Assembly (NCBI RefSeq): GCF_000371925.1
Contig: NZ_AQVE01000018.1
Location: 1-64,000, forward strand
Direction: 5' to 3'
From: Thiolinea disciformis DSM 14473
GTDB taxonomy: Bacteria; Pseudomonadota; Gammaproteobacteria; Thiotrichales; Thiotrichaceae
DNA length: 64,000 nt
Part shown: positions 15,322-23,280 of the stretch, in pieces
Position numbering within the stretch: position 1 is the stretch's first letter
Layout of the letters: the number at the start of each line of letters is the position of its first letter
Translations under genes and position numbers: made by a program
Notes under the pieces: model-generated
Database searches by the model: none
Told to the model about the DNA's origin: nothing
Seen by the model: the letters and a program-made list of their open reading frames with translations, nothing else

Positions 15322-15393
15322 CGGCCCCAACAGGAATCGAACCTGTAGCTATCCCTTAGGAGGGGATCGTTTTATCCATTGAACTATGAGGCC
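15322..15393 (-). tRNA. tRNA-Arg (CCT anticodon)
   Basis: A 72-nt cloverleaf reads on the minus strand. The acceptor GGCCTCA pairs with TGGGGCC, with discriminator G. The anticodon stem ATCCC/GGGAT encloses loop CTCCTAA (anticodon CCT, reading AGG), and the T-arm has the TTCGATT loop. The 3' CCA is not encoded (the sequence continues CTA), so it must be added by the CCA enzyme. tRNA-Arg genes for AGG are frequent integration targets. Its 3' end faces the integrase gene, which fits use as the attachment site. Confidence 0.95.
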
Positions 15394-15408
15394 AACGCGT
15401 TCGCTAGT

Positions 15409-17769
15409 TTACCCTAAATCTTGCATCTTGCCAGTTGGAATCGCCGCCGTGAGATTCGAATCTTCGGAAACAAAGCGTACAATGCGTTGTGGGAAGGGGA
15501 TTTCAATATGTTGATCGCGGAAGGCACGCTCAATCGCGACATTTAATTCGCTGGTGACCACTAATTGTTTTTCTACATCACGAATTTGGCAGCGTAATTC
15601 GAAATTTAACGAGCTTTCACCAAAGCTTCTAAAAAATACCTGAATTTTTAATTCGCCTTGCTCTTTTAAAACCATAGGGTGCTTGGCGGCAACCGTGTAA
15701 AGTGTTTTCATCACTAAATCGACGTCCGATCCATAAGCTACCCCAATCGGAATAATAATCCGCCCATATTGATTGTTGAGCATCATATTGGTGACTTGAT
15801 TGGAAATAAGCTCAGAATTAGGTACAATAATATCAGAGCGATCAAAAGTCTGAATCACTGTTGACCTAATGCTAATATCACGCACATAACCTTCGCTATT
15901 TCCAACGCGAATCCAATCACCACGCCGAATCGGGCGCTCAAATAATAAAATAAGACCGGATATAAAATTATTGACAATATTTTGTAGGCCAAAACCGATA
16001 CCGACTGATAAAGCCCCAGCAATAATCGCTAGGTTGGTAAATTTAATACCTGCAACGGATAGGCCTATAAAGATAGCGAGTAAGATACCGGCATAGCCTG
16101 CGATAGTAATAGTCGCTTCGCGTGCACCACGACTCAAGTTAGTGCGGTTTAACCAATTATTAGCAAGATTGTTTTTGAGTAAATGGGTCAGGCCAATTAA
16201 TAAAGTAATGGTGACAAAACCTGCCAATAAACGTACCGGTTCGAAGGTGAAGTTTCCAATAGTGATCCCATTAGACACTTGGGTGAACATGCTTTTTAAA
16301 GCCTGTCCCGACATACCCCAGAGCAGTAACATTAAGACAGCAATGGTAGTGAAGACCACAGCAAACATGAGAAGTCTTAACCAGACCAGACCCGGAATCA
16401 TTTCACCATCATTTAATCCGAGTTGGTGGCGCAATTTACGTTGCCAAACGGCTGTACCCTCATCCATGCCATCAAAGATTTCAGTTGGAATACGCATCAT
16501 GAGCCAGCCAACTAAGATTAGGAATAAACTGCCGAAGGTTCCAGTAAATAGGAAGTTAGAAAAATTACGATAGCCCATCCATAGCGCAGCAATCGCCACT
16601 AAAATAATAAGCGTTCCAACAATATGCAGTTTGTATTGGCGAATCCATGGCAGAGAAGGGCCGAGTAACCAAATCAATCTTACTAAGGCTAAACTGCTTA
16701 AAGTCCCTAAGCTAATGCGGATTAATCCTACTAAACTACTTTCGGGGTTAGTATTTAACAAGGGTGAGTAAAATAATGCCGATAAAAGTGTGGTAAATAA
16801 AAATAAACGTGCCCAAAAGTAGAGTTTTTTGCTGGTTTCAGGAAAGGGTGAGGTTAAGCCACCGGACTTTCTCGCTAATTGAGCGCTAGGACGTAATAAG
16901 GCACGCAAAATGGCATAGCTAATTGTGAAAACTAATAGTGTCGCCACCAGTTCATTCACCGCAGCAACACCCGATGGCTTAAAATAGAATGACAAGCTGA
17001 TTAAACCAAACATCAGAATTAATGGCATGGCCTTGATAATGCTTCGCCAAACCGTTTCTAAGGTCGGGCTAGTCTCAATTAATCCTTTATACTCTTGTTT
17101 GTATTGATAGCGTTTATACTGACTCCATGCTAAGCCTGCTAGAAAACCTGCAAGGCTATATAAAAAAGCTTGCCTAATATTATTATTATTAAAAGGTAGA
17201 TTAGTGAGTGTGCTGAACAGTGTTTGGCTTTCTGTTGCCCACAACATGGGTTGTTGAATTGTATTAATGATATGACTAACAATCGATTTATTCGATGCAA
17301 ATAACGTTTCTTTTAATAGATTTTGCTTACTATTACGGATTTGCTCTTGCAGATTGGTAGCACGTAGATTTAATAGGCGGCATTGTGAAATTTGTTTATC
17401 AATCTCTGCCTTTTGCTTTTCAACATCGCGACGTGAGCGTTGAATAAATTGGTCTTCATTCGGACTAGGTTTGCCAAAACTTTCAAGGGTGGTTTGTAGT
17501 TTAGTTTGTTCTTGCTCAGCGCTTTTAATGCAAGCGATAGAATATTGAAGCGCATTTTGTGTATCAGCGCTAATTTGGTCTAATAGACTATTACTAGGTG
17601 CTGGTAGCTTTAGGTTTTTTTCCACCCCTTCCAATACGACTAAATAACTTTCTAAAGACTCAGCCTCGTCTAGGTCGAGCATTTCATCGGCTGCATAACT
17701 CGCACAACTTAAGGTAATGAGAAGTAGTAGGGCTATGCGTAATATTACAAGGTGAAAAGTCGGTTTCAT
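15409..17769 (-). CDS. Large MscS-family mechanosensitive channel
   Basis: This 786-residue membrane protein probably releases solutes on hypo-osmotic shock. It has a signal peptide (residues about 1-26, ending SYA), a periplasmic coiled-coil domain of about 150 residues (resembling DUF3772), then about ten membrane segments. The conserved MscS core follows near residues 570-760: the glycine/alanine-rich pore helix GALSVGIGFGLQNIVNNFISG, then the beta domain with FERPIRRGDWIRVG and NSELISNQVTN. The size and layout match YbiO/MscK-like large channels, not small MscS. The gene stands alone, ending 16 bases before tRNA-Arg. Confidence 0.85.
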   Translation of the reverse strand: MKPTFHLVILRIALLLLITLSCASYAADEMLDLDEAESLESYLVVLEGVEKNLKLPAPSNSLLDQISADTQNALQYSIACIKSAEQEQTKLQTTLESFGKPSPNEDQFIQRSRRDVEKQKAEIDKQISQCRLLNLRATNLQEQIRNSKQNLLKETLFASNKSIVSHIINTIQQPMLWATESQTLFSTLTNLPFNNNNIRQAFLYSLAGFLAGLAWSQYKRYQYKQEYKGLIETSPTLETVWRSIIKAMPLILMFGLISLSFYFKPSGVAAVNELVATLLVFTISYAILRALLRPSAQLARKSGGLTSPFPETSKKLYFWARLFLFTTLLSALFYSPLLNTNPESSLVGLIRISLGTLSSLALVRLIWLLGPSLPWIRQYKLHIVGTLIILVAIAALWMGYRNFSNFLFTGTFGSLFLILVGWLMMRIPTEIFDGMDEGTAVWQRKLRHQLGLNDGEMIPGLVWLRLLMFAVVFTTIAVLMLLLWGMSGQALKSMFTQVSNGITIGNFTFEPVRLLAGFVTITLLIGLTHLLKNNLANNWLNRTNLSRGAREATITIAGYAGILLAIFIGLSVAGIKFTNLAIIAGALSVGIGFGLQNIVNNFISGLILLFERPIRRGDWIRVGNSEGYVRDISIRSTVIQTFDRSDIIVPNSELISNQVTNMMLNNQYGRIIIPIGVAYGSDVDLVMKTLYTVAAKHPMVLKEQGELKIQVFFRSFGESSLNFELRCQIRDVEKQLVVTSELNVAIERAFRDQHIEIPFPQRIVRFVSEDSNLTAAIPTGKMQDLG

Positions 17770-17806
17770 AAAAAATCTATTTAGGCGTTAAACTGGCTTG
17801 TCTTTG

Positions 17807-17940
17807 TATTGCGGTTTATTGGAATTTCACTCGATAAGTGGCATCACGCTTTAAGCAGCGTCAAGACCGCCCCAGACGGTCATTTGCTACGGCTAAAAGC
17901 TAGGCACCTCATGAACGTGGACTATACCCGATCCGCAATA
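17807..17940. ncRNA. Candidate structured RNA in aot/mscS intergenic gap
   Basis: An 8-bp closing helix (TATTGCGG at 17807-17814 with CCGCAATA at 17933-17940) encloses three simple hairpins in order: CACT/AGTG (17828-17840), ACGCT/AGCGT (17846-17861) and GACCG/CGGTC (17865-17881). A 50-base remainder follows. I cannot match it to a known riboswitch or to 6S RNA. On the minus strand it would be the leader of the mscS-type gene. On the plus strand it is an upstream element or independent RNA before the ABC cluster. Strand and reality are both uncertain. Confidence 0.35.
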
Positions 17941-18072
17941 TAACGAATTGAAAGGCGTTATGCACATTTTTGCAGCTTTGCTCACGCTAGTTCTTAATTC
18001 AAGTGATTCGATTCTGACTGCTTCTTGAGTGATTCGTATGTCTAAACCAATAGCAATTTCTAGGTGGGGAGT

Positions 18073-18100
18073 TTGCCGCTTGGAGTAGACGTGTTACATT
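18073..18100 (+). promoter_or_regulatory. Probable promoter of the aot-like operon
   Basis: TTGCCG (18073-18078) and TACATT (18095-18100) are spaced 16 bp, 49 bases before the first gene start, which has a strong AGGAGAGG ribosome site. Confidence 0.45.
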
Positions 18101-18148
18101 GTCTTAAAAGCGCTTTGATGGCTTGGGTTTTTAACAGGAGAGGTAAGC

Positions 18149-18916
18149 ATGACGGCTGTTTTGGATATAGAGAATATTCACAAGTCCTATAACCAACTGG
18201 AAGTCCTCCACGGTATTTCTCTCAGTGCTAATGCGGGCGATGTCATTTCCCTGATTGGCTCTTCCGGCTCAGGCAAGTCTACCTTTTTGCGCTGCATTAA
18301 TTTGCTTGAAATGCCGAACCAAGGCTCAATTACCGTAGCCGGTGATCAAATTAAACTGGAAACCAATCGCAAAGGCGAGCGCGTTGCAACGGATGCTAAA
18401 CAAGTACAACGCCTGCGCTCAAAAGTAGGCATGGTGTTTCAGCAATTTAATCTCTGGTCACACCTCACCATTCTAGAAAATGTCACCGAAGCCCCTATTC
18501 GCGTACAAGGTTTATCCAAAGCGGAAGCAAAAGATATTGCATTAAATTATTTGCAAAAAGTGGGGATTGCTGACAAAGCTGATGTTTATCCCACCATGCT
18601 TTCCGGCGGCCAGCAGCAGCGTGTCGCTATTGCACGGGCGTTGGCGATGCAGCCTATGGCTATTTTATTTGATGAGCCGACCTCAGCTTTAGATCCTGAA
18701 TTAGTGGGTGAAGTATTGGGCGTCATGCGCAAGCTGGCTGAAGATGGTATGACCATGATAGTGGTGACCCATGAAATGGCATTTGCGCGTGATGTGTGTA
18801 GTAAGGTGATCTTTTTGCACAAGGGCAAAATTGAAGAGGCCGGTCATCCTTCTGAGGTTTTTACGCGTCCGCAGTCACCTCGTTTGCAGCAATTTTTAGC
18901 AAATACGAACTATTAA
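18149..18916 (+). CDS. aotP: Basic amino acid ABC transporter ATPase
   Basis: This 255-residue cytoplasmic ATPase of the HisP/GlnQ/AotP family drives uptake by the two permeases encoded downstream. All motifs are present: Walker A GSSGSGKST (37-45), Q-loop VFQQFN (about 97-101), signature LSGGQQQR (151-158), Walker B ILFDEP (172-177) and the switch His in VTHEMAF. The start has AGGAGAGG upstream. The set of ATPase, binding protein, two permeases and an AstE-like protein parallels the Pseudomonas aot arginine/ornithine cluster, although gene order differs. The exact substrate cannot be read from the sequence. Confidence 0.85.
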   Translation: MTAVLDIENIHKSYNQLEVLHGISLSANAGDVISLIGSSGSGKSTFLRCINLLEMPNQGSITVAGDQIKLETNRKGERVATDAKQVQRLRSKVGMVFQQFNLWSHLTILENVTEAPIRVQGLSKAEAKDIALNYLQKVGIADKADVYPTMLSGGQQQRVAIARALAMQPMAILFDEPTSALDPELVGEVLGVMRKLAEDGMTMIVVTHEMAFARDVCSKVIFLHKGKIEEAGHPSEVFTRPQSPRLQQFLANTNY

Positions 18917-18972
18917 TGGGCTGGGCTTTCCAAGTCAAAGACCAATCAACAACACGATATGGAGTTTAGAGT

Positions 18973-19728
18973 ATGTTTAAAAAAGCTTTACTAAGCGTTC
19001 TGCTGGGAGCAGCTTTAGTATCTGGTTCGGTATTAGCTGAGGATAAATTACGCATCGCTTCCGAAGGTGCTTATGCGCCTTATAACTACTTAGATGATAA
19101 TGGTAAGTTAGCCGGCTTTGAAATTGATTTGGGTAATGCTTTATGTGAACAGGTCAAGATGAAATGTGAGTGGGTGACTAATGCCTTTGATGCAATGATT
19201 CCGAATTTGATTGCGGGCAACTATGACGCGATCATGGCAGGTATGTCGATTACTGATGAGCGTAAAAAAACCATCACATTCAGTGATGAATACAAGCCAG
19301 TTGACCCATCACTTTATGTGACAACCAAAGATACCAAATTAGATTTTGAAAAATTGGAAGGCAAAAATATTGGTGTGCAAAGTGGTACTATTCAAGCCAA
19401 ATTTGCGGAAGAAAAATGGGGCGCAAAAAATAAAATTAAGGCGTTCGAAAAGCCAGACCAATCAATTGCTGATTTAAGTGCTGGCAATGTTGATATGGTG
19501 TTGGCGGACGGTGAATTTATTCGCACGATGATTAAGGGTGCGGGTGATGCATTAGTATTGGCAGGCCCTGAAGAAATGATTGGCGGTGGTATTGGTATTG
19601 GTTTGCGCCAAAATGATAAAGAACTATTGGAAAAACTTAATGGCGGCCTAAAAGCATTAAAAGAAAGCGGCAAAGTGGATGAGCTAATTAAAAAATATTT
19701 TGATGCAGGTCCTTTTTATAAAAAGTAA
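18973..19728 (+). CDS. aotJ: Periplasmic amino acid-binding protein
   Basis: This 251-residue solute-binding protein belongs to family 3 (HisJ/ArgT/AotJ). A clear signal peptide ends VLA before EDKLRIAS (cleavage about residue 22). Typical features follow: EGAYAPYNYLDDNGKLAGFEIDL, then the NLIAGNYDAIMAGMSIT region with DERKK, all characteristic of Lys/Arg/ornithine/His binders. The Arg/Asp pattern supports a cationic amino acid ligand, without proving which. It is followed by a strong hairpin before the permease genes, consistent with the binding protein being made in excess. Confidence 0.85.
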   Translation: MFKKALLSVLLGAALVSGSVLAEDKLRIASEGAYAPYNYLDDNGKLAGFEIDLGNALCEQVKMKCEWVTNAFDAMIPNLIAGNYDAIMAGMSITDERKKTITFSDEYKPVDPSLYVTTKDTKLDFEKLEGKNIGVQSGTIQAKFAEEKWGAKNKIKAFEKPDQSIADLSAGNVDMVLADGEFIRTMIKGAGDALVLAGPEEMIGGGIGIGLRQNDKELLEKLNGGLKALKESGKVDELIKKYFDAGPFYKK

Positions 19729-19741
19729 GCGTTAAGCTACG

Positions 19742-19773
19742 AGGCTCGAACGGTTTAATTCGAGCCTTTTTCT
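19742..19773 (+). terminator. Hairpin between binding-protein and permease genes
   Basis: AGGCTCGAA (19742-19750) and TTCGAGCCT (19759-19767) form a 9-bp stem followed by T-rich sequence. Inside an operon this probably acts as a partial terminator or 3' stabiliser, lowering permease expression relative to the binding protein. Confidence 0.65.
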
Positions 19774-19798
19774 AGTATTTGGGAAAGAGCGATTTTGC

Positions 19799-20638
19799 AT
19801 GATAGTAATGCTCCCTGAATGGTTAACACCTTTATTAAGTGAACAAACCGTAAAGCTCTTAGAGTATCTAACCAATGGTAAGCATTTAGCGTGGTATGCC
19901 AGTTTTCGCTATACCGTGATTGCCGCCGTTGCAGGGGGCTTATTAGCTGTCGTATTTGGATTATTAGGTGCGAGCCTTAAGCAATCGAAGTGGGCGCCTT
20001 TACGGTGGATCGGTAACATTTATACCACCATGGTGCGCGGTATTCCGGACGTATTATTCTTATTGTTTTTCCCTTTAGCCTTCGAGCAATTTGTTGAGTG
20101 GATGTGGGCCTATCAATCCTGTACACCTGAAGAAAGAGCGATGGCAACAGGTTGGCCTTTGTGTGATAACGCCCAGTGGCTATTATCGAGTACCGAATAT
20201 TTAATTCTAGCTTGCTTTTCATTTGGGATTGTTTATGGTGCATTCGCTGCAAACGTCATTTATGGCGCTATGCGTGCGGTGCCTAAGGGACAATTAGAAG
20301 CTGCACATGCGTTTGGCTTCTCCTCTAGCCAAGTATTTTGGCATTTCCAAGTACGACAAATGTGGGTCTATGCCTTGCCAGGTTTATCTAATGTCTGGCT
20401 ATCATTAATTAAAGCGACTTCTTTATTATCACTTTTGCAAATTGTTGACATCGTGCAATGGGCGGGACGTTTGGGAGCGCCAAATTATTTACCGATGGCA
20501 GGTTTGGTACATCCTGATTGGCGTTGGAAGTATTATTTTGTTTTATTTTTGCTTTATATCTTAATGACTTATCTTTCTGAGCGCTTCTTTGCCTACCTAC
20601 AAAAACGTGCTAGCCGTGGCATGGTGAGGGCAAGCTAA
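19799..20638 (+). CDS. aotQ: Amino acid ABC transporter permease, HisQ-like
   Basis: This 279-residue inner-membrane permease has about five membrane segments. The ATPase-contact EAA loop is visible as AVPKGQLEAAHAFGFSSSQVF (about residues 160-180). The N-terminal segment and the TMVRGIPDVLFLLF stretch are typical of HisQ/AotQ permeases. It is longer than E. coli HisQ (228) because of an insertion around residues 100-135 that includes CTPEERAMATGWPLC. Its stop overlaps the next start (TAATG). Confidence 0.8.
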   Translation: MIVMLPEWLTPLLSEQTVKLLEYLTNGKHLAWYASFRYTVIAAVAGGLLAVVFGLLGASLKQSKWAPLRWIGNIYTTMVRGIPDVLFLLFFPLAFEQFVEWMWAYQSCTPEERAMATGWPLCDNAQWLLSSTEYLILACFSFGIVYGAFAANVIYGAMRAVPKGQLEAAHAFGFSSSQVFWHFQVRQMWVYALPGLSNVWLSLIKATSLLSLLQIVDIVQWAGRLGAPNYLPMAGLVHPDWRWKYYFVLFLLYILMTYLSERFFAYLQKRASRGMVRAS

Positions 20639-21384
20639 TGGATTTAACAGCGATTCCTTTTTTTAATGATTTAGTCACTTTATTTAAACCAGCTCTTTTT
20701 AATATTTATTTTGCTTTAGCCTCGATTCCCTTTGGTTTTCCTTTCGCTATTTTACTAGCCTTGGCTAAAACAAGTTCTAAACGCTGGTTGCGCTGGCCTG
20801 CCGAAGTATTTATTTACGCTTTCCGTGGTTCACCGTTATTTATTCAATTTTTCATGTTCTATAGTTTGATGTTGTCATTTAATCAAACACTATGGAAACC
20901 TCTAGGTGTTTCTGAGTTTGTCTTGCATCCTTTATTTATTGGCCCCATTGTCTTAGTACTCAACACCAGTGCTTATGCAGCAGAAATCTTTTATGGCGCA
21001 TTAAGGTCAATACCCAAAGGTGAAATTGAAGCAGCGCGTGCTACAGGCATGAATACATGGCAAGAATTTTGGGTAGTTAAATGGCCGAATATGTTACGCC
21101 TCGCTTGGCCTGCTTATACTAACGAAGTAGTGTTTTTATTTCATGCTACGGCCTTAGTCTATTTTACCCTGCCAGTTATTGATGAGCAAAAGGATCTCAT
21201 GAATAAAGCCTCCGAGCTATTTAAACAGGATTATGCTTTATTTGTTCACTTTTCAGCTGCGGCTGTTTATTTCTTAATAATTTCTATGTTGATTTTTTGG
21301 GTATCTAGCTTATTTTATAAATACTTAACGCGTCATTTGAATACCAATCGATCTATTAAACTAAAACCGAATTATTTACGCTAA
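20638..21384 (+). CDS. aotM: Amino acid ABC transporter permease, HisM-like
   Basis: This 248-residue second permease of the importer has five membrane segments and an EAA loop (SIPKGEIEAARATGMNTWQEF, about residues 122-142). The FRGSPLFIQFFMFYS stretch is characteristic of the HisM/AotM group. It should pair with the HisQ-like subunit encoded directly upstream. The two genes overlap by one base. Confidence 0.85.
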   Translation: MDLTAIPFFNDLVTLFKPALFNIYFALASIPFGFPFAILLALAKTSSKRWLRWPAEVFIYAFRGSPLFIQFFMFYSLMLSFNQTLWKPLGVSEFVLHPLFIGPIVLVLNTSAYAAEIFYGALRSIPKGEIEAARATGMNTWQEFWVVKWPNMLRLAWPAYTNEVVFLFHATALVYFTLPVIDEQKDLMNKASELFKQDYALFVHFSAAAVYFLIISMLIFWVSSLFYKYLTRHLNTNRSIKLKPNYLR

Positions 21385-21397
21385 TTGTAATAGTATT

Positions 21398-22540
21398 ATG
21401 GGCTTACAAGCACTTAGCTACCCAATCATGGGCAATGCACCCGATCAGTTTTATACCCTGCGTGGCTATGCCTTGGGTGATGAGAAGGCGGAGAAAAAAG
21501 TTTATCTACAAGCTGCCTTACATGCCGATGAGCAGCCTGGCATGATGGTGTTACACCATCTCTTGGCTTTGTTGACACAAGCGGATGCGCGTGGCGAACT
21601 GAAGGCTCGGTTTGTGATTTTTCCCATGGTTAATCCTCTGGGCATGAGCGATTTGCAGTTTCAGCAACATCAAGGACGTTATGACCGTTTTACTGGCGTC
21701 AATTTTAATCGTCAGTGGCCGAACTTGGCGGAAGCAATTCAGGATGAGATTGCGAGCCAATTGACCAACGATGCAAGCGCTAATGTGCAAGTGATTCGCC
21801 AAGCCGTAAAAGCTTGGTTGGATTCACAGCAAGCCATAACCGCCTTACAGCAGCAGCGCTATTGGGTTATGCAGCAAGCTTATGATGCAGATCTGGTCTT
21901 GGATTTGCACTGTGACAATGATGCCTTGCCACATATTTTCACGGTGCCACAATCTGCTGATATGATGCAGCATTTGTCGGATTGGATGGGAGCAGTGGCC
22001 ACTTTGACAGCCGAAGATAGCGGTGGTGGTTCTTTTGATGAAGTGTGGACATCACTCTGGTTTCGCTTAGCACAAGCCTTTCCTGATAAACCCATCCCTC
22101 AGGCTACTCATTCAGCGACCTTAGAATATCGCGGCCAGTTAGATACTTTTGATCACCTGAATCGCGATGATGCCGAGCGTTTATATGGCTTTTTACAGAG
22201 TCAAGGTTTTATTGCAGGCAGGCTGATCCGCGAGTGCCCCCCTAAAACGCCAGCAGCGACACCGTTGGAAGCGACTGAGTTTACGAAAACGCTCATGGCG
22301 GGTTTATTGGCTTATCGCGTCGAATTGGGTCAGCAAGTTAAAAAAGGCGAGGTATTGGCTGACCTCATTGCGCTAGACGGGGATGAAGCCTTTATCCAGC
22401 GCACCCCGATTGTAGCCGGTACCGATGGCATCGTGATTTCGCGTAATACCCATAAGTATGTCTGGCGTGGCTGCTCGATTGCCAAAGTGGTCGGCAAAGA
22501 GAACTTAGCGTCACGTGGGAAATATTTATTGCAGGATTAG
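21398..22540 (+). CDS. AstE/aspartoacylase-family zinc deacylase
   Basis: This 380-residue protein belongs to the succinylglutamate desuccinylase / aspartoacylase branch of M14 peptidases. Zinc-ligand motifs are visible: LHADEQPG (His42, Glu45) and DLHCD (His171). The probable catalytic Glu lies in ATLEYRG (about residue 244). A C-terminal biotinyl-like segment (GQQVKKGEVLADL, then IVAGTDGIVISR) follows, as in this family. Pseudomonas AotO, encoded with the aot transporter, belongs to the same family, so a role in metabolising the imported amino acid or an N-acylated form is likely. The substrate is unknown. It converges with rlmB, and the stop codons overlap. Confidence 0.75.
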   Translation: MGLQALSYPIMGNAPDQFYTLRGYALGDEKAEKKVYLQAALHADEQPGMMVLHHLLALLTQADARGELKARFVIFPMVNPLGMSDLQFQQHQGRYDRFTGVNFNRQWPNLAEAIQDEIASQLTNDASANVQVIRQAVKAWLDSQQAITALQQQRYWVMQQAYDADLVLDLHCDNDALPHIFTVPQSADMMQHLSDWMGAVATLTAEDSGGGSFDEVWTSLWFRLAQAFPDKPIPQATHSATLEYRGQLDTFDHLNRDDAERLYGFLQSQGFIAGRLIRECPPKTPAATPLEATEFTKTLMAGLLAYRVELGQQVKKGEVLADLIALDGDEAFIQRTPIVAGTDGIVISRNTHKYVWRGCSIAKVVGKENLASRGKYLLQD

Positions 22541-23280
22541 GTCAAGCTTCGTTGGCGTAACGCCTCGTACAAACAGACGCCTGTTGCCACCGATACATTT
22601 AAGCTCGAAACTTGTCCATACATAGGAATAGAAATTAAAAAATCACAGCTTTCTTCGGTGAGGCGGCGGATACCGCTGCCTTCTGCACCCATGACTAAGG
22701 CCATTGGGCCTTTTAAATCAGCTTGATACAACGTTTTCTTTGCTTTATCGCTGGTTCCTGTCAGCCAAATCCCGCGCTGTTTTAATTGCTCCAAGGTACG
22801 CGCTAAATTGGTGACCGGAATAAATGGTACTGTTTCAGCGGCACCCGAAGCCACTTTGCGTACCGTTGGCGTAATGCTGGCTGCATTATCCTTGGGGGCA
22901 ATCACTGCATGTACCCCCACACCATCTGCACTACGCAAACAAGCGCCTAAATTATGAGGATCTGTTACCCCATCCAAAACCAGCAAAAACGCTGGTTCGG
23001 TGAGCGCATCCAACAGATCATACAAGTCATTTTCGTCATAGCTTCTTAGCGAATGATATTCTGCCACCACGCCTTGGTGCTTATTTGAACCAGCTAATTT
23101 ATCCAATTGCTGTTGGTCCGCCGCCATAATGCGCAAACCTTGCGCTTCAATGGCTTGTACTAAGTCTTTTAAGCGTTCATTGCGGGCGCGCTTTTCCATC
23201 CAGATTGCGCCTAGATTACCCGCATCATTGCGTAAAGCACTATCAATAGCATGAATGCCGAAAATGTAGGTTTTAGCCAT
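22537..23280 (-). CDS. rlmB: 23S rRNA Gm2251 2'-O-methyltransferase
   Basis: This 247-residue SpoU-family SAM methyltransferase modifies G2251 in the peptidyl-transferase P-loop. The N-terminal substrate-binding domain (residues 1-75) begins IFGIHAIDSAL. The catalytic trefoil-knot domain shows LDGVTDPHNLGACLRSAD, then VMGAEGSGIRRL and the C-terminal ISIPMYGQVSSLNVSVATG. Length matches E. coli RlmB (243). It follows rnr with a TAATG overlap, the usual gammaproteobacterial rnr-rlmB pair. Confidence 0.95.
   Translation of the reverse strand: MAKTYIFGIHAIDSALRNDAGNLGAIWMEKRARNERLKDLVQAIEAQGLRIMAADQQQLDKLAGSNKHQGVVAEYHSLRSYDENDLYDLLDALTEPAFLLVLDGVTDPHNLGACLRSADGVGVHAVIAPKDNAASITPTVRKVASGAAETVPFIPVTNLARTLEQLKQRGIWLTGTSDKAKKTLYQADLKGPMALVMGAEGSGIRRLTEESCDFLISIPMYGQVSSLNVSVATGVCLYEALRQRSLT

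Noticed and set aside
17807-17940. 6S RNA or a named riboswitch
   Set aside because: The closing helix and hairpins were compared by eye with 6S, lysine, glycine and cobalamin patterns. No conserved core matched, so only an unassigned candidate is reported.
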